From Bacteroidia bacterium (GTDB lineage: Bacteria; Bacteroidota; Bacteroidia; 2-12-FULL-35-15): a DNA stretch of 40,584 bases. The position numbers were made by a program, and so were the translations under genes. The notes below the pieces were generated by a model, which saw only the letters and a list, made by a program, of their open reading frames with translations, was not told the DNA's origin and made no database searches. Below are positions 14,408-22,180 of the stretch, piece by piece; position 1 is the stretch's first letter, and every line of letters begins with the position of its first letter. The DNA lies in NCBI GenBank assembly GCA_020051175.1, contig JAGVJJ010000021.1:1-40584 (forward strand). The letters are read 5' to 3'.

Positions 14408-15484
14408 CTACTTCTGCGCAATCTTCAGCAAATACAGCGCTAAAACAGCAAATATAAAATTAGGTATCCATACAGCTATCAATGGAGATACTAGGCCGCT
14501 GGCAGCAAACGTAGTGCTCACCTGCATAAACATAATAAAAGTGAAACTGATAAAAATTCCCAGCCCGATGTGCATCCCCACCCCGCCCCTTATTTTACGG
14601 CTTGCAATGGAAACACCTATCAATGTTAGAATAAACGTTGCAAAAGGAAATGAAATCCTGCGGTATTTTTCAATTTCATAAAATTCGATATTGCTGGCAC
14701 CTTTCATGCGTTCCGACTCAATGTACTCATTCAACTCATTAAAGTCCATGGTTTCAACAGTATTGTCCTTACGGCCAAACTCTTTAGGTGTAAAACCCAG
14801 AACCGTATCCAGCTTATTACCTTTTTTTATCACCTCATCCATGCCTTTTATTTCACGGGTGTAATAGTTATTGATGGTCCAGCACTGTTTAGTAGTATCC
14901 CATGAAATACTTTCTGCCATCAGCTTGTAATCCAGCTGCCCATCCTTAAAACGCTCAATGGAAAATTTATACCCCGTATTGTTTTCAACAGTGTAGCTTT
15001 CAAGGTAAATATAATTTCCGGGAGTAATTTGCTTGTGGATGTTCCGGTCGCGGTTATGAAATTCATTGCGCACATAGCGATCTTCAAACTGGATACGCTT
15101 TTTTGTGGCATGAGGGATCACAAAATTATTCAGGTACAGAGACAAAATAGCGATAACAACTGCCGACAAAAGATAAGGAAAAAGCAAACGGGTATAACTC
15201 ACACCACTGCTCAGGATGGCCACAATCTCCGTACGTGTAGCCATTTTGGAGGTGAACAGAATTACGGCAATAAAAGTAAACAGCGGACTGAAAAGGTTAA
15301 CGAAATAAGGTATAAAGTTCAGGTAATAGTCTACAACTATGGCTTTGAACGGTGCTTCCTTACCAATAAAGTCATCAATCTTCTCGGATATATCAAACAC
15401 CACCACAATAAGGATGATGAGGGTCATCGCAAAAAAGAAAGTCCCTAAAAACTTCCGGATGATATATAAATCTAACAGTTTCAA
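14408..15484 (-). CDS. LptF/LptG family permease (YjgP/YjgQ)
   Basis: The 358-aa protein matches the transmembrane subunit of the LPS export ABC transporter. It starts MKLLDLYIIRKFLGTFFFAMTLI, with three N-terminal helices (residues 10-35, 55-77, 98-118), a periplasmic beta-jellyroll domain (about 135-265) and three C-terminal helices (about 280-355) with the SFPFATFILTLIGVSIASRK motif. LptF/LptG work with the LptB ATPase to extract lipopolysaccharide from the inner membrane. Whether this is F or G cannot be decided. It lies about 290 bases downstream of tgt on the same strand; the neighbourhood of tgt with a YjgP/YjgQ gene is common in Bacteroidota. Confidence 0.93.
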   Translation of the reverse strand: MKLLDLYIIRKFLGTFFFAMTLIILIVVVFDISEKIDDFIGKEAPFKAIVVDYYLNFIPYFVNLFSPLFTFIAVILFTSKMATRTEIVAILSSGVSYTRLLFPYLLSAVVIAILSLYLNNFVIPHATKKRIQFEDRYVRNEFHNRDRNIHKQITPGNYIYLESYTVENNTGYKFSIERFKDGQLDYKLMAESISWDTTKQCWTINNYYTREIKGMDEVIKKGNKLDTVLGFTPKEFGRKDNTVETMDFNELNEYIESERMKGASNIEFYEIEKYRRISFPFATFILTLIGVSIASRKIRGGVGMHIGLGIFISFTFIMFMQVSTTFAASGLVSPLIAVWIPNFIFAVLALYLLKIAQK

Positions 15485-15610
15485 AATAATTCTACGAATA
15501 ACAAATTTTTACGAATAATGAATCTCCAATTTTAAAACCCAACCTTAAACCTTAAACCTCCCCACAGTCTTCAACCGAATAGCTAATAATGCGAATCGAG
15601 GTTAAAAACA

Positions 15611-15686
15611 GGAACGCAGATGACACAGATTATTATGATTTTTTATGAAAACCATTATCATAAATTATCATACAAATCAGCGTTCC
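15611..15686. repeat. Inverted repeat with GGAACGC ends
   Basis: GGAACGC at 15611-15617 pairs with GCGTTCC at 15680-15686, and the inside contains partly complementary stretches (ATTATTATGA against TCATAAATTATCAT). Related cacagatt/gcgttcc sequences are frequent dispersed repeats in Bacteroidota. It occupies the gap between tgt and the lptG-like gene, together with ACGAAT-type repeats at 15491-15520. Confidence 0.65.
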
Positions 15687-15720
15687 ATTATACACTTGAA
15701 ATTCCACCCTTGAGTCGCAT

Positions 15721-15780
15721 TAAATAACTAATAACCGACAACAAATAACTAATAACTAATAACTAATAACCAATAACTAA
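15721..15780. repeat. Heptameric repeat array containing the tgt stop codon
   Basis: About eight 7-base units of the type ATAACTA/ATAACCA end at 15780. The tgt stop (TAG on minus, 15777-15779) lies in the last unit, so the array itself closes the tgt reading frame. Confidence 0.82.
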
Positions 15781-16907
15781 AGCCTGCAATTCATCTGTTT
15801 CACCATCTTCTCCTTCCACTCCCTGAAAGTGCCGGCAATAATCTGGTTTCGCGCCTCTCCTACCAGCCACAGAAAAAAAGCAAGGTTGTGAATACTGGCA
15901 ATTTGTGCGCCAAGAAGCTCCTGTGAATGAACCAGGTGACGAAGATAAGCTTTTGAATATTCCTTATCAACATACGATGTGCCGTTTTCATCCAAAGGTG
16001 AAAAATCATTCTTCCATTTTTCATTTTTGATGTTTATCATCCCATGCTGCGTATACAGCAAACCATGCCGCGCATTACGTGTTGGAAGCACACAGTCAAA
16101 CATATCAATACCAAGCGCAATGCTTTCAAGAATATTTATTGGGGTACCCACTCCCATTAAATAACGCGGCTTATCAGCGGGCAGGATATCACACACCACT
16201 TCGGTCATGGCATACATGTCTTCTGCCGGCTCTCCAACAGAAAGACCACCAATTGCATTACCTTCACGGTTTTGCTCGGCTATGAATTCAGCAGAACGCT
16301 TGCGCAAGTCAGGGTAAACACTACCCTGCACTATCGGAAACAGTGTCTGGGAGTAACCATACTTACCCTCCGTTTCATCAAAACGTGTACAGCAGCGCTT
16401 CAGCCAGCGGTGGGTCATCTCCATTGATTTCCTTGCATAATTGTACTCACACGGATAAGGAGTGCATTCATCAAAAGCCATGATAATATCCGCACCAATG
16501 ATACGCTGAATATCCATCACCCCTTCCGGAGTAAAGAAGTGCTTGCTGCCATCAATGTGAGAAGTAAATTTAGCCCCTTCCTCTGTCAGTTTTCTCTGCC
16601 CTGAAAGAGAATAAACCTGGTATCCACCACTATCGGTAAGTATGGGTCGGTCCCATCCATTGAACTTGTGCAGGCCACCAACCTGCTCAATGGTGTTGAG
16701 CCCCGGCCTGAGGTACAAATGATAGGTGTTCCCTAAAATAATCTGTGCTTTTATATCCTCCTTCAACTCACGCTGGTGAACGGCTTTTACTGTTCCCGCA
16801 GTGCCAACAGGCATAAAAATTGGCGTCTGGATAGTACCATGGTCGGTAACTACCTCCCCCGCACGGGCCTTGCTGTTTTTATCTAAATGTGAAATACTAA
16901 ACTTCAT
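15777..16907 (-). CDS. tgt: Queuine tRNA-ribosyltransferase
   Basis: Tgt exchanges guanine 34 of tRNAs with GUN anticodons for the queuosine precursor. The 376-aa protein shows LTDSGGYQVYSL (D92 as general base), the binding loop QGSVYPDLR, GLSVGEPAEDM, and the nucleophile D271 in MFDCVLPTRNARHG. The C-terminal region where most bacterial Tgt enzymes have the zinc ligands CxCxxC reads GTSYVDKEYSKAYLRHL and contains no cysteine, although the later histidine H340 (ASIHN) is present. This may be a Bacteroidota-wide feature, but I cannot verify it. The stop codon lies in a heptad repeat. Confidence 0.96.
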   Translation of the reverse strand: MKFSISHLDKNSKARAGEVVTDHGTIQTPIFMPVGTAGTVKAVHQRELKEDIKAQIILGNTYHLYLRPGLNTIEQVGGLHKFNGWDRPILTDSGGYQVYSLSGQRKLTEEGAKFTSHIDGSKHFFTPEGVMDIQRIIGADIIMAFDECTPYPCEYNYARKSMEMTHRWLKRCCTRFDETEGKYGYSQTLFPIVQGSVYPDLRKRSAEFIAEQNREGNAIGGLSVGEPAEDMYAMTEVVCDILPADKPRYLMGVGTPINILESIALGIDMFDCVLPTRNARHGLLYTQHGMINIKNEKWKNDFSPLDENGTSYVDKEYSKAYLRHLVHSQELLGAQIASIHNLAFFLWLVGEARNQIIAGTFREWKEKMVKQMNCRL

Positions 16908-17267
16908 ATCAACGAATAACGAATCATTACGAATTGCGAATCTGTTATCTACAAACTACTAATCTATACTAATCCCTGTTTATATGCGGTACGGATTTAG
17001 TGGTTCTCAAAAGGACTTAGAATCAAACAGACGGCTCATGTCTGACATCGCACAATTATATTACTGTCAGACATTCGTATATTCGTACAGATTCGTTATC
17101 CGTAACAAGGATTGTTAATTACTTTGTTTAAATCATGCCAAAGATACTATAATACAATACACCTCTTCCATCTATTTTTGTAGCGGTAAAGAAAAAACAG
17201 CATTTATTCTATGAAGCAGTAATGCTTTGTAGCGTGTTTTTTTTATCATAGCATTATAAACCGTTTT
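16908..17267. other. Intergenic region with ACGAAT-type dispersed repeats
   Basis: No gene is visible in these 360 bases. At 16911-16950 there is an ACGAATAACGAATC..TTACGAATTGCGAATCTGT repeat. At 17075-17106 an inverted copy occurs that closely matches the reverse complement of 24556-24590. A hairpin GTCTGACA/TGTCAGAC (17040-17047 with 17065-17072) lies between. TATTTTTG at 17173-17180 could be the -7 box for the glycosyltransferase. Confidence 0.6.
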
Positions 17268-18407
17268 ATGACTGACTTTACAACGTTTTCAGTAGGTCTC
17301 ATTGTTTTTATTTTATTCATTATTGCCCTTGCAGCACAGCTTTGGTACTACCTTGTGTATTACCGGAAACTGGCCTTCTACAAAAAAACGGAGCACTCCT
17401 CACCGCTTCCTCCTGCATCCATTATTATCTGTGCCCGCAATGAAGAAGATAATCTCGTTGAGTTCCTCCCCTCCATCTTTGCACAGGATTATCCCAATTT
17501 TGAAGTGGTAGTTGTAAACGACTGCTCATTCGATAATACGGCCGATATCCTGAAAGAGCTGGTAAAAAAACATCCCAACCTGAAGGTAGTCACCATCAAT
17601 GAAAGCAAGAATTTTGCCCATGGCAAAAAAGTGGCATTGATGATGGGTATTAAAGGGGCTACACATGAGCACCTGCTGCTTACGGATGCTGACTGCAAGC
17701 CAAACAGTAAAGACTGGTTGAAAAACATGGTTCAGCACTTTTCAACAGAGACAGAAATTGTGCTTGGTTATGGTGCTTTTGAAAAACAGAAAGGTTTTTT
17801 AAACAAATTGATACGTTTCGATAATTTCCTGTGTGCGCTTCAGTATCTTTCTCTTGCCCTTGCCGGGAAAACATACATGGGAAAAGGCCGCAACCTGGCG
17901 TATAAAAAGCAGCTTTTTTTTAAAATGAAGGGCTTTGCATCCCACTATCATATTGAAGCCGGTGACGATGATTTATTTGTGAATGAAGCCGCTACAAAAC
18001 ACAATTCCAAAATTGAAGTGAGTATTGATAGCCATACCGTTTCACGTGTAAAAAAGACCTTTAAAGAGTGGATTTGGCAGAAACGCAGGCATTCCAGCAC
18101 CTTCAGACAGTACAATCCTGGAAGTAAAAGATTGCTGCTGGGCATACGTTTAAGCCTGTACCTTCTGTTTGCAGCCTTTATAACACTATTGATTCTGCAG
18201 TTCCAGCCTATAGTAGTTTTATCACTTTTTGTAGTGCGTTTTTCAATACAAATGATTATCTTTAACAAATCAATGAATCTGCTGGCAGAAAAGGATTTAC
18301 TGCTTTTTTCACCAATAATTGAGCTGATATTATTATTCATATATCCGATGATTATTGTAATGAATATTTTGATTCGTAAAAATAAATGGGAAAAAACAAA
18401 TGGATGA
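17268..18407 (+). CDS. Membrane glycosyltransferase, family 2
   Basis: The 379-aa protein has one N-terminal helix (residues 9-30), a GT-A catalytic domain starting ASIIICARNEEDNLVEFLPSI (50-70) with NDCSFDNTADIL, the metal-binding DAD at 140-142 (LLTDADCKP), GDDDLFVNEA as the acceptor-side acidic motif, and KRRHSSTFRQY near residue 280 in the place of the QxxRW motif of processive enzymes. Three or four C-terminal helices follow. It probably transfers a sugar onto a lipid or polysaccharide at the inner membrane. Its last 8 bases overlap the ECF sigma factor gene. Confidence 0.85.
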   Translation: MTDFTTFSVGLIVFILFIIALAAQLWYYLVYYRKLAFYKKTEHSSPLPPASIIICARNEEDNLVEFLPSIFAQDYPNFEVVVVNDCSFDNTADILKELVKKHPNLKVVTINESKNFAHGKKVALMMGIKGATHEHLLLTDADCKPNSKDWLKNMVQHFSTETEIVLGYGAFEKQKGFLNKLIRFDNFLCALQYLSLALAGKTYMGKGRNLAYKKQLFFKMKGFASHYHIEAGDDDLFVNEAATKHNSKIEVSIDSHTVSRVKKTFKEWIWQKRRHSSTFRQYNPGSKRLLLGIRLSLYLLFAAFITLLILQFQPIVVLSLFVVRFSIQMIIFNKSMNLLAEKDLLLFSPIIELILLFIYPMIIVMNILIRKNKWEKTNG

Positions 18408-19017
18408 TTTAGAATTTGATACAAACCTGTCTGTAAAGGCAGTATATGATTACAATCTGATTCGTGCCGCATTAGACAAAGGCGATCAAAAAGCCTATGC
18501 TGAACTAATGGAGCGTTACCGCGATTCCGTTTATTTTATGCTGCTTAAAATGGTGAACAATAAGGATGATGCCGAAGATTTGACCATTGAAGCATTTGGC
18601 AAAGCATTCAAACGCCTGAGCCAGTATACACCTACATATGCATTCAGCACCTGGCTGTTTAAAATAGCTTCCAACAATTGCATTGACTTTATCAGAAGAA
18701 AAAAAATGGTGGTGTTCTCAATCGATAAGAAATTTGAGAACGATGAAGGTGGTGAGCTCAATATGGATATAAAGGCCGACAGCCCTAACCCGGAAGAGCA
18801 CATGGTAAGAAAGCAAAAGGTTAAGCACATGCACGAAATTGTGGAAAAACTAAAACCACGTTACCGTGTATTGGTTGAATTGCGCTATTTTGACGAACTT
18901 TCCTATGAAGAAATTGCTGAAAAATTGGATTTGCCCTTAGGAACCGTTAAAGCACAGTTGTTCCGTGCACGTGAGTTCCTGGCCAATATCCTTAAAAACT
19001 CTTCTGAAAAAATTTAA
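18400..19017 (+). CDS. ECF-type RNA polymerase sigma factor
   Basis: This 205-aa protein has sigma region 2 (YAELMERYRDSVYFMLLKMV, then DAEDLTIEAFGKAFKRL and FSTWLFKIASNNCIDFIRRKK) and region 4 (LVELRYFDELSYEEIAEKLDLPLGTVKAQLFRAREFL). There is no region 1 or 3, which marks an ECF factor. No anti-sigma gene is adjacent; it overlaps the glycosyltransferase gene by 8 bases, so it is translated from the same transcript. A similar sigma factor next to tgt/lptG-type genes is common in Bacteroidota, and it may be a housekeeping rather than a stress-inducible member. Confidence 0.92.
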   Translation: MDDLEFDTNLSVKAVYDYNLIRAALDKGDQKAYAELMERYRDSVYFMLLKMVNNKDDAEDLTIEAFGKAFKRLSQYTPTYAFSTWLFKIASNNCIDFIRRKKMVVFSIDKKFENDEGGELNMDIKADSPNPEEHMVRKQKVKHMHEIVEKLKPRYRVLVELRYFDELSYEEIAEKLDLPLGTVKAQLFRAREFLANILKNSSEKI

Positions 19018-19030
19018 TAACCACAATACA

Positions 19031-19097
19031 GTCATTCCGACCACAGTGGAGGAATCTTTTGAATTGTTATAAAGATTCTCTCCATTGAACGGAACCA
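19031..19097. repeat. Imperfect inverted repeat (GAATCTTT stem)
   Basis: GTCATTCCGACC...GGAATCTTT (19031-19059) is partly complementary to AAAGATTCTCTCC...GGAAC (19071-19094); the core stem is GAATCTTT/AAAGATTC. It resembles dispersed gtcattccgac..ggaatct repeats of Bacteroidota. It could also act as a weak transcript hairpin between the sigma factor and rsmG. Confidence 0.5.
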
Positions 19098-19121
19098 CCA
19101 AAGTACCATAACTTCTCCTGT

Positions 19122-19745
19122 TTGATTTCCATCATTACCAAATATTTTCCCAACCTTACTGAAAAGCAACTGCAGCAGTTCTCACAATTGTATGAGTTGT
19201 ATGAACACTGGAATGCCCAGATCAATGTTGTTTCCAGAAAGGATATTGATTTGCTTTATGAGCGCCATGTGCTGCACTCACTGGGCATAGCTAAAGTGAT
19301 GTCATTCAAATCCGGCACCCATATAATGGATGTTGGCTGTGGTGGTGGATTCCCGGGCATTCCGCTTGCCATACTTTTTCCTGACTGTGAATTTTACCTG
19401 ATAGACTCAATAGGCAAAAAAATCAAGGTTGTCAACGCTGTTGCAGAAGCCATCGGTTTGCAAAACCTGAAAGCAGAGCACAAACGTGCTGAAGAAGTAA
19501 AGGCAAAATTTGAATTTATTGTAAGCCGTGCTGTTACTGAAACCGGTGCTCTGTACCGATGGGTGCATAACAATATCAGCAAAAACCAGTTTAATAACCT
19601 CCCCAATGGCCTTTTGCTGCTAAAAGGCGGTGACCTTACAGAAGAGCTGCAGGAATTCAGGAAAAGGGCTGTTATTTATGATTTAAAGGATTTTTATAGA
19701 GAGGAATTCTTTGAAACCAAAAAGGTAGTTTATCTGCCGTTTTAA
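19122..19745 (+). CDS. rsmG: 16S rRNA (guanine-527-N7) methyltransferase
   Basis: RsmG methylates G527 of 16S rRNA using SAM. The 207-aa protein is full length with the SAM-binding motif IMDVGCGGGFPGIPLAILFP (67-86), LIDSIGKKIKVVNAVAE, the AEHKRAEEV segment and the FIVSRAVT motif. The N-terminus LTEKQLQQFSQLYELYEHWNAQINVVSRKDID is typical. The start is TTG at 19122; no in-frame ATG fits before the conserved region. A hairpin terminator follows at 20022-20047, behind a compound repeat. Confidence 0.95.
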   Translation: MISIITKYFPNLTEKQLQQFSQLYELYEHWNAQINVVSRKDIDLLYERHVLHSLGIAKVMSFKSGTHIMDVGCGGGFPGIPLAILFPDCEFYLIDSIGKKIKVVNAVAEAIGLQNLKAEHKRAEEVKAKFEFIVSRAVTETGALYRWVHNNISKNQFNNLPNGLLLLKGGDLTEELQEFRKRAVIYDLKDFYREEFFETKKVVYLPF

Positions 19746-19780
19746 TTATTAGTATAACCTGTTTCACCTGGTTATTTTCT

Positions 19781-19966
19781 ATATTTCGGTGCGCTGCACC
19801 TTTAAATTATAAATCCACAACCATATCCTACAAATATTACGCGGCTCTGCCGCTCTCCCTTAATATTAAAAATCTATACTTATACCAGAAAAGCGGCAGA
19901 GCCGCGTAACCTTTGTAGATAAATACAACATAAAAACAGCAAGGTGCAGAGCACCAAAATATTTTA
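19781..19966. repeat. Compound inverted repeat with four nested mini-palindromes
   Basis: The left arm (19781-19854) and the right arm (19892-19966) are imperfect reverse complements. Both contain ATATTTyGGTGCkCTGCACCTT at the outside and CTACAAAnnTTACGCGGC near the centre. Mini-palindromes lie at 19788-19800 (GGTGCGCTGCACC), 19841-19853 (GCGGCTCTGCCGC), 19893-19905 (GCGGCAGAGCCGC) and 19943-19955 (GGTGCAGAGCACC). The layout resembles two REP-like units in inverted orientation, but with palindromes unrelated to the family at 1-2610. Confidence 0.88.
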
Positions 19967-20021
19967 TACACTCAAAACACTTTTAGTAGTTTTTGTTCCA
20001 CAATGGTATTGCATACAAAAA

Positions 20022-20047
20022 CAAAAGGCTCCCGAAAGAGCCTTTTG
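20022..20047. terminator. Rho-independent terminator hairpin
   Basis: CAAAAGGCTC (20022-20031) pairs with GAGCCTTTTG (20038-20047) around a 6-base CCGAAA loop. The stem ends in A/T runs, so it can work in either direction; it is placed to end the rsmG transcript. Confidence 0.8.
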
Positions 20048-20326
20048 TCCTGATTAATATTACTCACGCTACATTTATAATACCAACCATTGGTTTGGTT
20101 AACCCATAAAACTTAAATATATCCCCCAATATACTTTAGTTCTGATAATAAGATGCAGGCAATCCTTTTGGAGTTGCACGAGGATAAAATTTTTTTTATT
20201 TTTTTTATAATTTACTGAAAATCAGAAAGTAAAAACTACTGAATAAGCATACAGGAATTATTATTTTCCAATTTCTCCACTGCCCTTACAAGTTTTTTAT
20301 CTTCGCGTAAATTTTTTCTATAGCAT

Positions 20327-21436
20327 ATGCAATACAAACGAATGCCAATTGAGGTGGAGTCCCCTGAGCAGCTGGGATACAACACCATTGAATGCAACCT
20401 TGCCGAAAGCTCCGTTCATGACGCTGTTTTTAAGGATTTAAACCTTAATTTAAATGATCTTATACTTTGCTATGGCGACCACCTGGGCAAGCCCGAGCTT
20501 CGCGAACTCATCGCCTCGGAGTATCCCGGAATTACCTCACAGGATGTTTTACTCACAGCAGGTGCGGCATCTGCTCTTTTTATCACGGCAACATCATTGC
20601 TAAGCTCTAAAGAGCACATGATTGTTGTTAGGCCAAACTATGCCACCAATATAGAAACACCCAGAGCAATCGGGTGTGAAATTGACTTTATTGATTTGGA
20701 TTTCAGCACTGAATTTCAACTGGATATTACTAAAATTCAGGCACTTATAAAACCCAATACCAAATACATCAGCATTACCACACCCCATAACCCTACTGGA
20801 ACGGTTATTCCTGAAAAAACTCTTAAAGCACTTGTTGAGCTGGCAGAATCCGGCAATTGTTATTTGCTGGTAGATGAAACATACCGTGACCTCACACCTG
20901 AAAACCAGTTGCCGCTGGCTGCTACTTTATCATCAAAAGTGATAAGTGTTTCTTCAGTTTCAAAAGCATACGGATTGCCCGGAATACGTATCGGCTGGTT
21001 GATAACGACCAACAAACAACTCCAGGGGCTTTTCCTTGCAGCCAAAGAACAGATATTCCTGTGCAATTCTGTGGTAGACGAAGAGATTGCACACCTGTTT
21101 TTGATGAAAAAAGACCGTTTTTTGCCCGAAATTCAGCAAAAACTCAGAAAAAACCGTGAAATTGTTCAAAATTGGATGAAAAGCAACCCCTATATGGAAT
21201 GGATTGAGCCTTCGGGCGGAGTAGTTTGTTTCCCAAGGATAAAAGAAGAGGTGAAAATTGATTTGGAAAAATTCTACAGTACACTCTACCATAAGCACAA
21301 AACACTTGTGGGGCCGGGGCATTGGTTTGAGATGGATAAACGCTACATGCGTATCGGCTATGGCTGGCCCACAGCGGAAAGCCTCACACGTGGACTGGCA
21401 AATATTTCCAATGCCCTAAAAGAAACCGCAGGCTAA
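20327..21436 (+). CDS. Class I/II PLP-dependent aminotransferase
   Basis: The 369-aa protein is a fold-type I aminotransferase. Visible features are GDHLGKPELRELIA (50-63), TAGAASALF (77-85), PHNPTGTV (153-160), LVDETYRDL (181-189), the PLP lysine K213 in SSVSKAYGLPGIRIGW with R221, and a C-terminal MRIGYGWP. It lacks the features of the DegT/DnrJ/EryC1 sugar aminotransferases. The substrate is unknown; the neighbourhood (nucleotide-sugar genes beginning 70 bases downstream) makes a sugar-linked role possible, but an amino-acid role is equally compatible. Confidence 0.85.
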   Translation: MQYKRMPIEVESPEQLGYNTIECNLAESSVHDAVFKDLNLNLNDLILCYGDHLGKPELRELIASEYPGITSQDVLLTAGAASALFITATSLLSSKEHMIVVRPNYATNIETPRAIGCEIDFIDLDFSTEFQLDITKIQALIKPNTKYISITTPHNPTGTVIPEKTLKALVELAESGNCYLLVDETYRDLTPENQLPLAATLSSKVISVSSVSKAYGLPGIRIGWLITTNKQLQGLFLAAKEQIFLCNSVVDEEIAHLFLMKKDRFLPEIQQKLRKNREIVQNWMKSNPYMEWIEPSGGVVCFPRIKEEVKIDLEKFYSTLYHKHKTLVGPGHWFEMDKRYMRIGYGWPTAESLTRGLANISNALKETAG

Positions 21437-21478
21437 CATTTTTTCCCGACTAAAACCCGTTTTCCCGAACTAAATTTC

Positions 21479-21486
21479 TATTTTTG
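21479..21486 (+). promoter_or_regulatory. Candidate -7 box upstream of the acetyltransferase gene
   Basis: TATTTTTG matches the Bacteroidota -7 consensus TAnnTTTG and lies 20 bases before the ATG at 21507. I find no convincing -33 TTTG at the right spacing. Confidence 0.35.
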
Positions 21487-21506
21487 TGCTCCTAAACCAA
21501 ATTGAT

Positions 21507-22103
21507 ATGGAGCAACATTTTTTTGCGCATCCTACGGCAGTAATTGATGAAGGATGTACGATAGGGAAAGGGACCAAAATCTGGCATTTTTCGCACGTAA
21601 TGTCTAATTGTACCTTGGGCGAAAACTGTAACCTGGGACAAAACGTAGTTGTTTCACCTGGTGTGATACTGGGCCGGAATGTAAAGATTCAAAACAATGT
21701 TTCTATTTATACAGGTGTTATCTGCGATGATGATGTGTTCCTTGGCCCATCCATGGTATTTACCAATGTTATCAACCCGCGCAGTGCAATAAACAGGAAA
21801 AATGAATATGCAAAAACCCATGTAGGGCGCGGAGCTTCCATTGGGGCGAATGCTACCATTGTCTGCGGACACAACATTGGTGAATATGCCTTTATCGGTG
21901 CTGGTGCAGTGGTTACCAAAAATGTTCCTGCTTACTCTCTTTGGGTAGGCAATCCTGCCAAACAAATGGGATGGATAAGTGAGTACGGACACCGTCTAAA
22001 ATTTGATAAGGACAATATTGCAATTTGTCCTGAAAGCAAAGAAAAATACAAATTGGATGGTAATTCCGTTTCAAAAATTGAGTCGGTAGTAGCTACAAAC
22101 TAA
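21507..22103 (+). CDS. WbpD/WlbB-like UDP-sugar N-acetyltransferase (left-handed beta-helix)
   Basis: From ATG 21507 the product is 198 aa. Imperfect hexapeptide repeats (IDEGCTIGKGTKIWHFSHV, CTLGENCNLGQNVVV, VKIQNNVSIYTGV) form a left-handed beta-helix. FTNVINPRSAINRKNEYAKTHVGRGASIGANATIVCG and AFIGAGAVVTKNVP match WbpD-type enzymes, which acetylate the 3-amino group of UDP-2-acetamido-3-amino-2,3-dideoxy-glucuronate. The frame is open back to a GTG at 21486, but the ATG fits the family start. A WbpB-like gene follows 77 bases later. Confidence 0.85.
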   Translation: MEQHFFAHPTAVIDEGCTIGKGTKIWHFSHVMSNCTLGENCNLGQNVVVSPGVILGRNVKIQNNVSIYTGVICDDDVFLGPSMVFTNVINPRSAINRKNEYAKTHVGRGASIGANATIVCGHNIGEYAFIGAGAVVTKNVPAYSLWVGNPAKQMGWISEYGHRLKFDKDNIAICPESKEKYKLDGNSVSKIESVVATN

Positions 22104-22180
22104 TTCTGTTTTCTTCAAAATAACCTATATAAAAAAGCCAAAACCTCAACGGCAAGGCTTATAACCGAGAAAGTAAAAAT

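Larger units (their letters stand above)
19746..20326. other. Intergenic region after rsmG: compound inverted repeat, terminator, promoter
   Basis: No gene is supported in these 581 bases. They hold the compound inverted repeat (19781-19966), a terminator hairpin (20022-20047), a T-rich stretch around 20190-20210, and TATCTTCG at 20298-20305, one base off a -7 box, which probably serves the aminotransferase gene. Confidence 0.6.

Noticed and set aside
16908..17267. Possible tRNA or structured RNA in the gap upstream of the glycosyltransferase
   Set aside because: No cloverleaf or GTTCRA arm is present; the only hairpin (GTCTGACA/TGTCAGAC) has a 17-base loop and no further structure.
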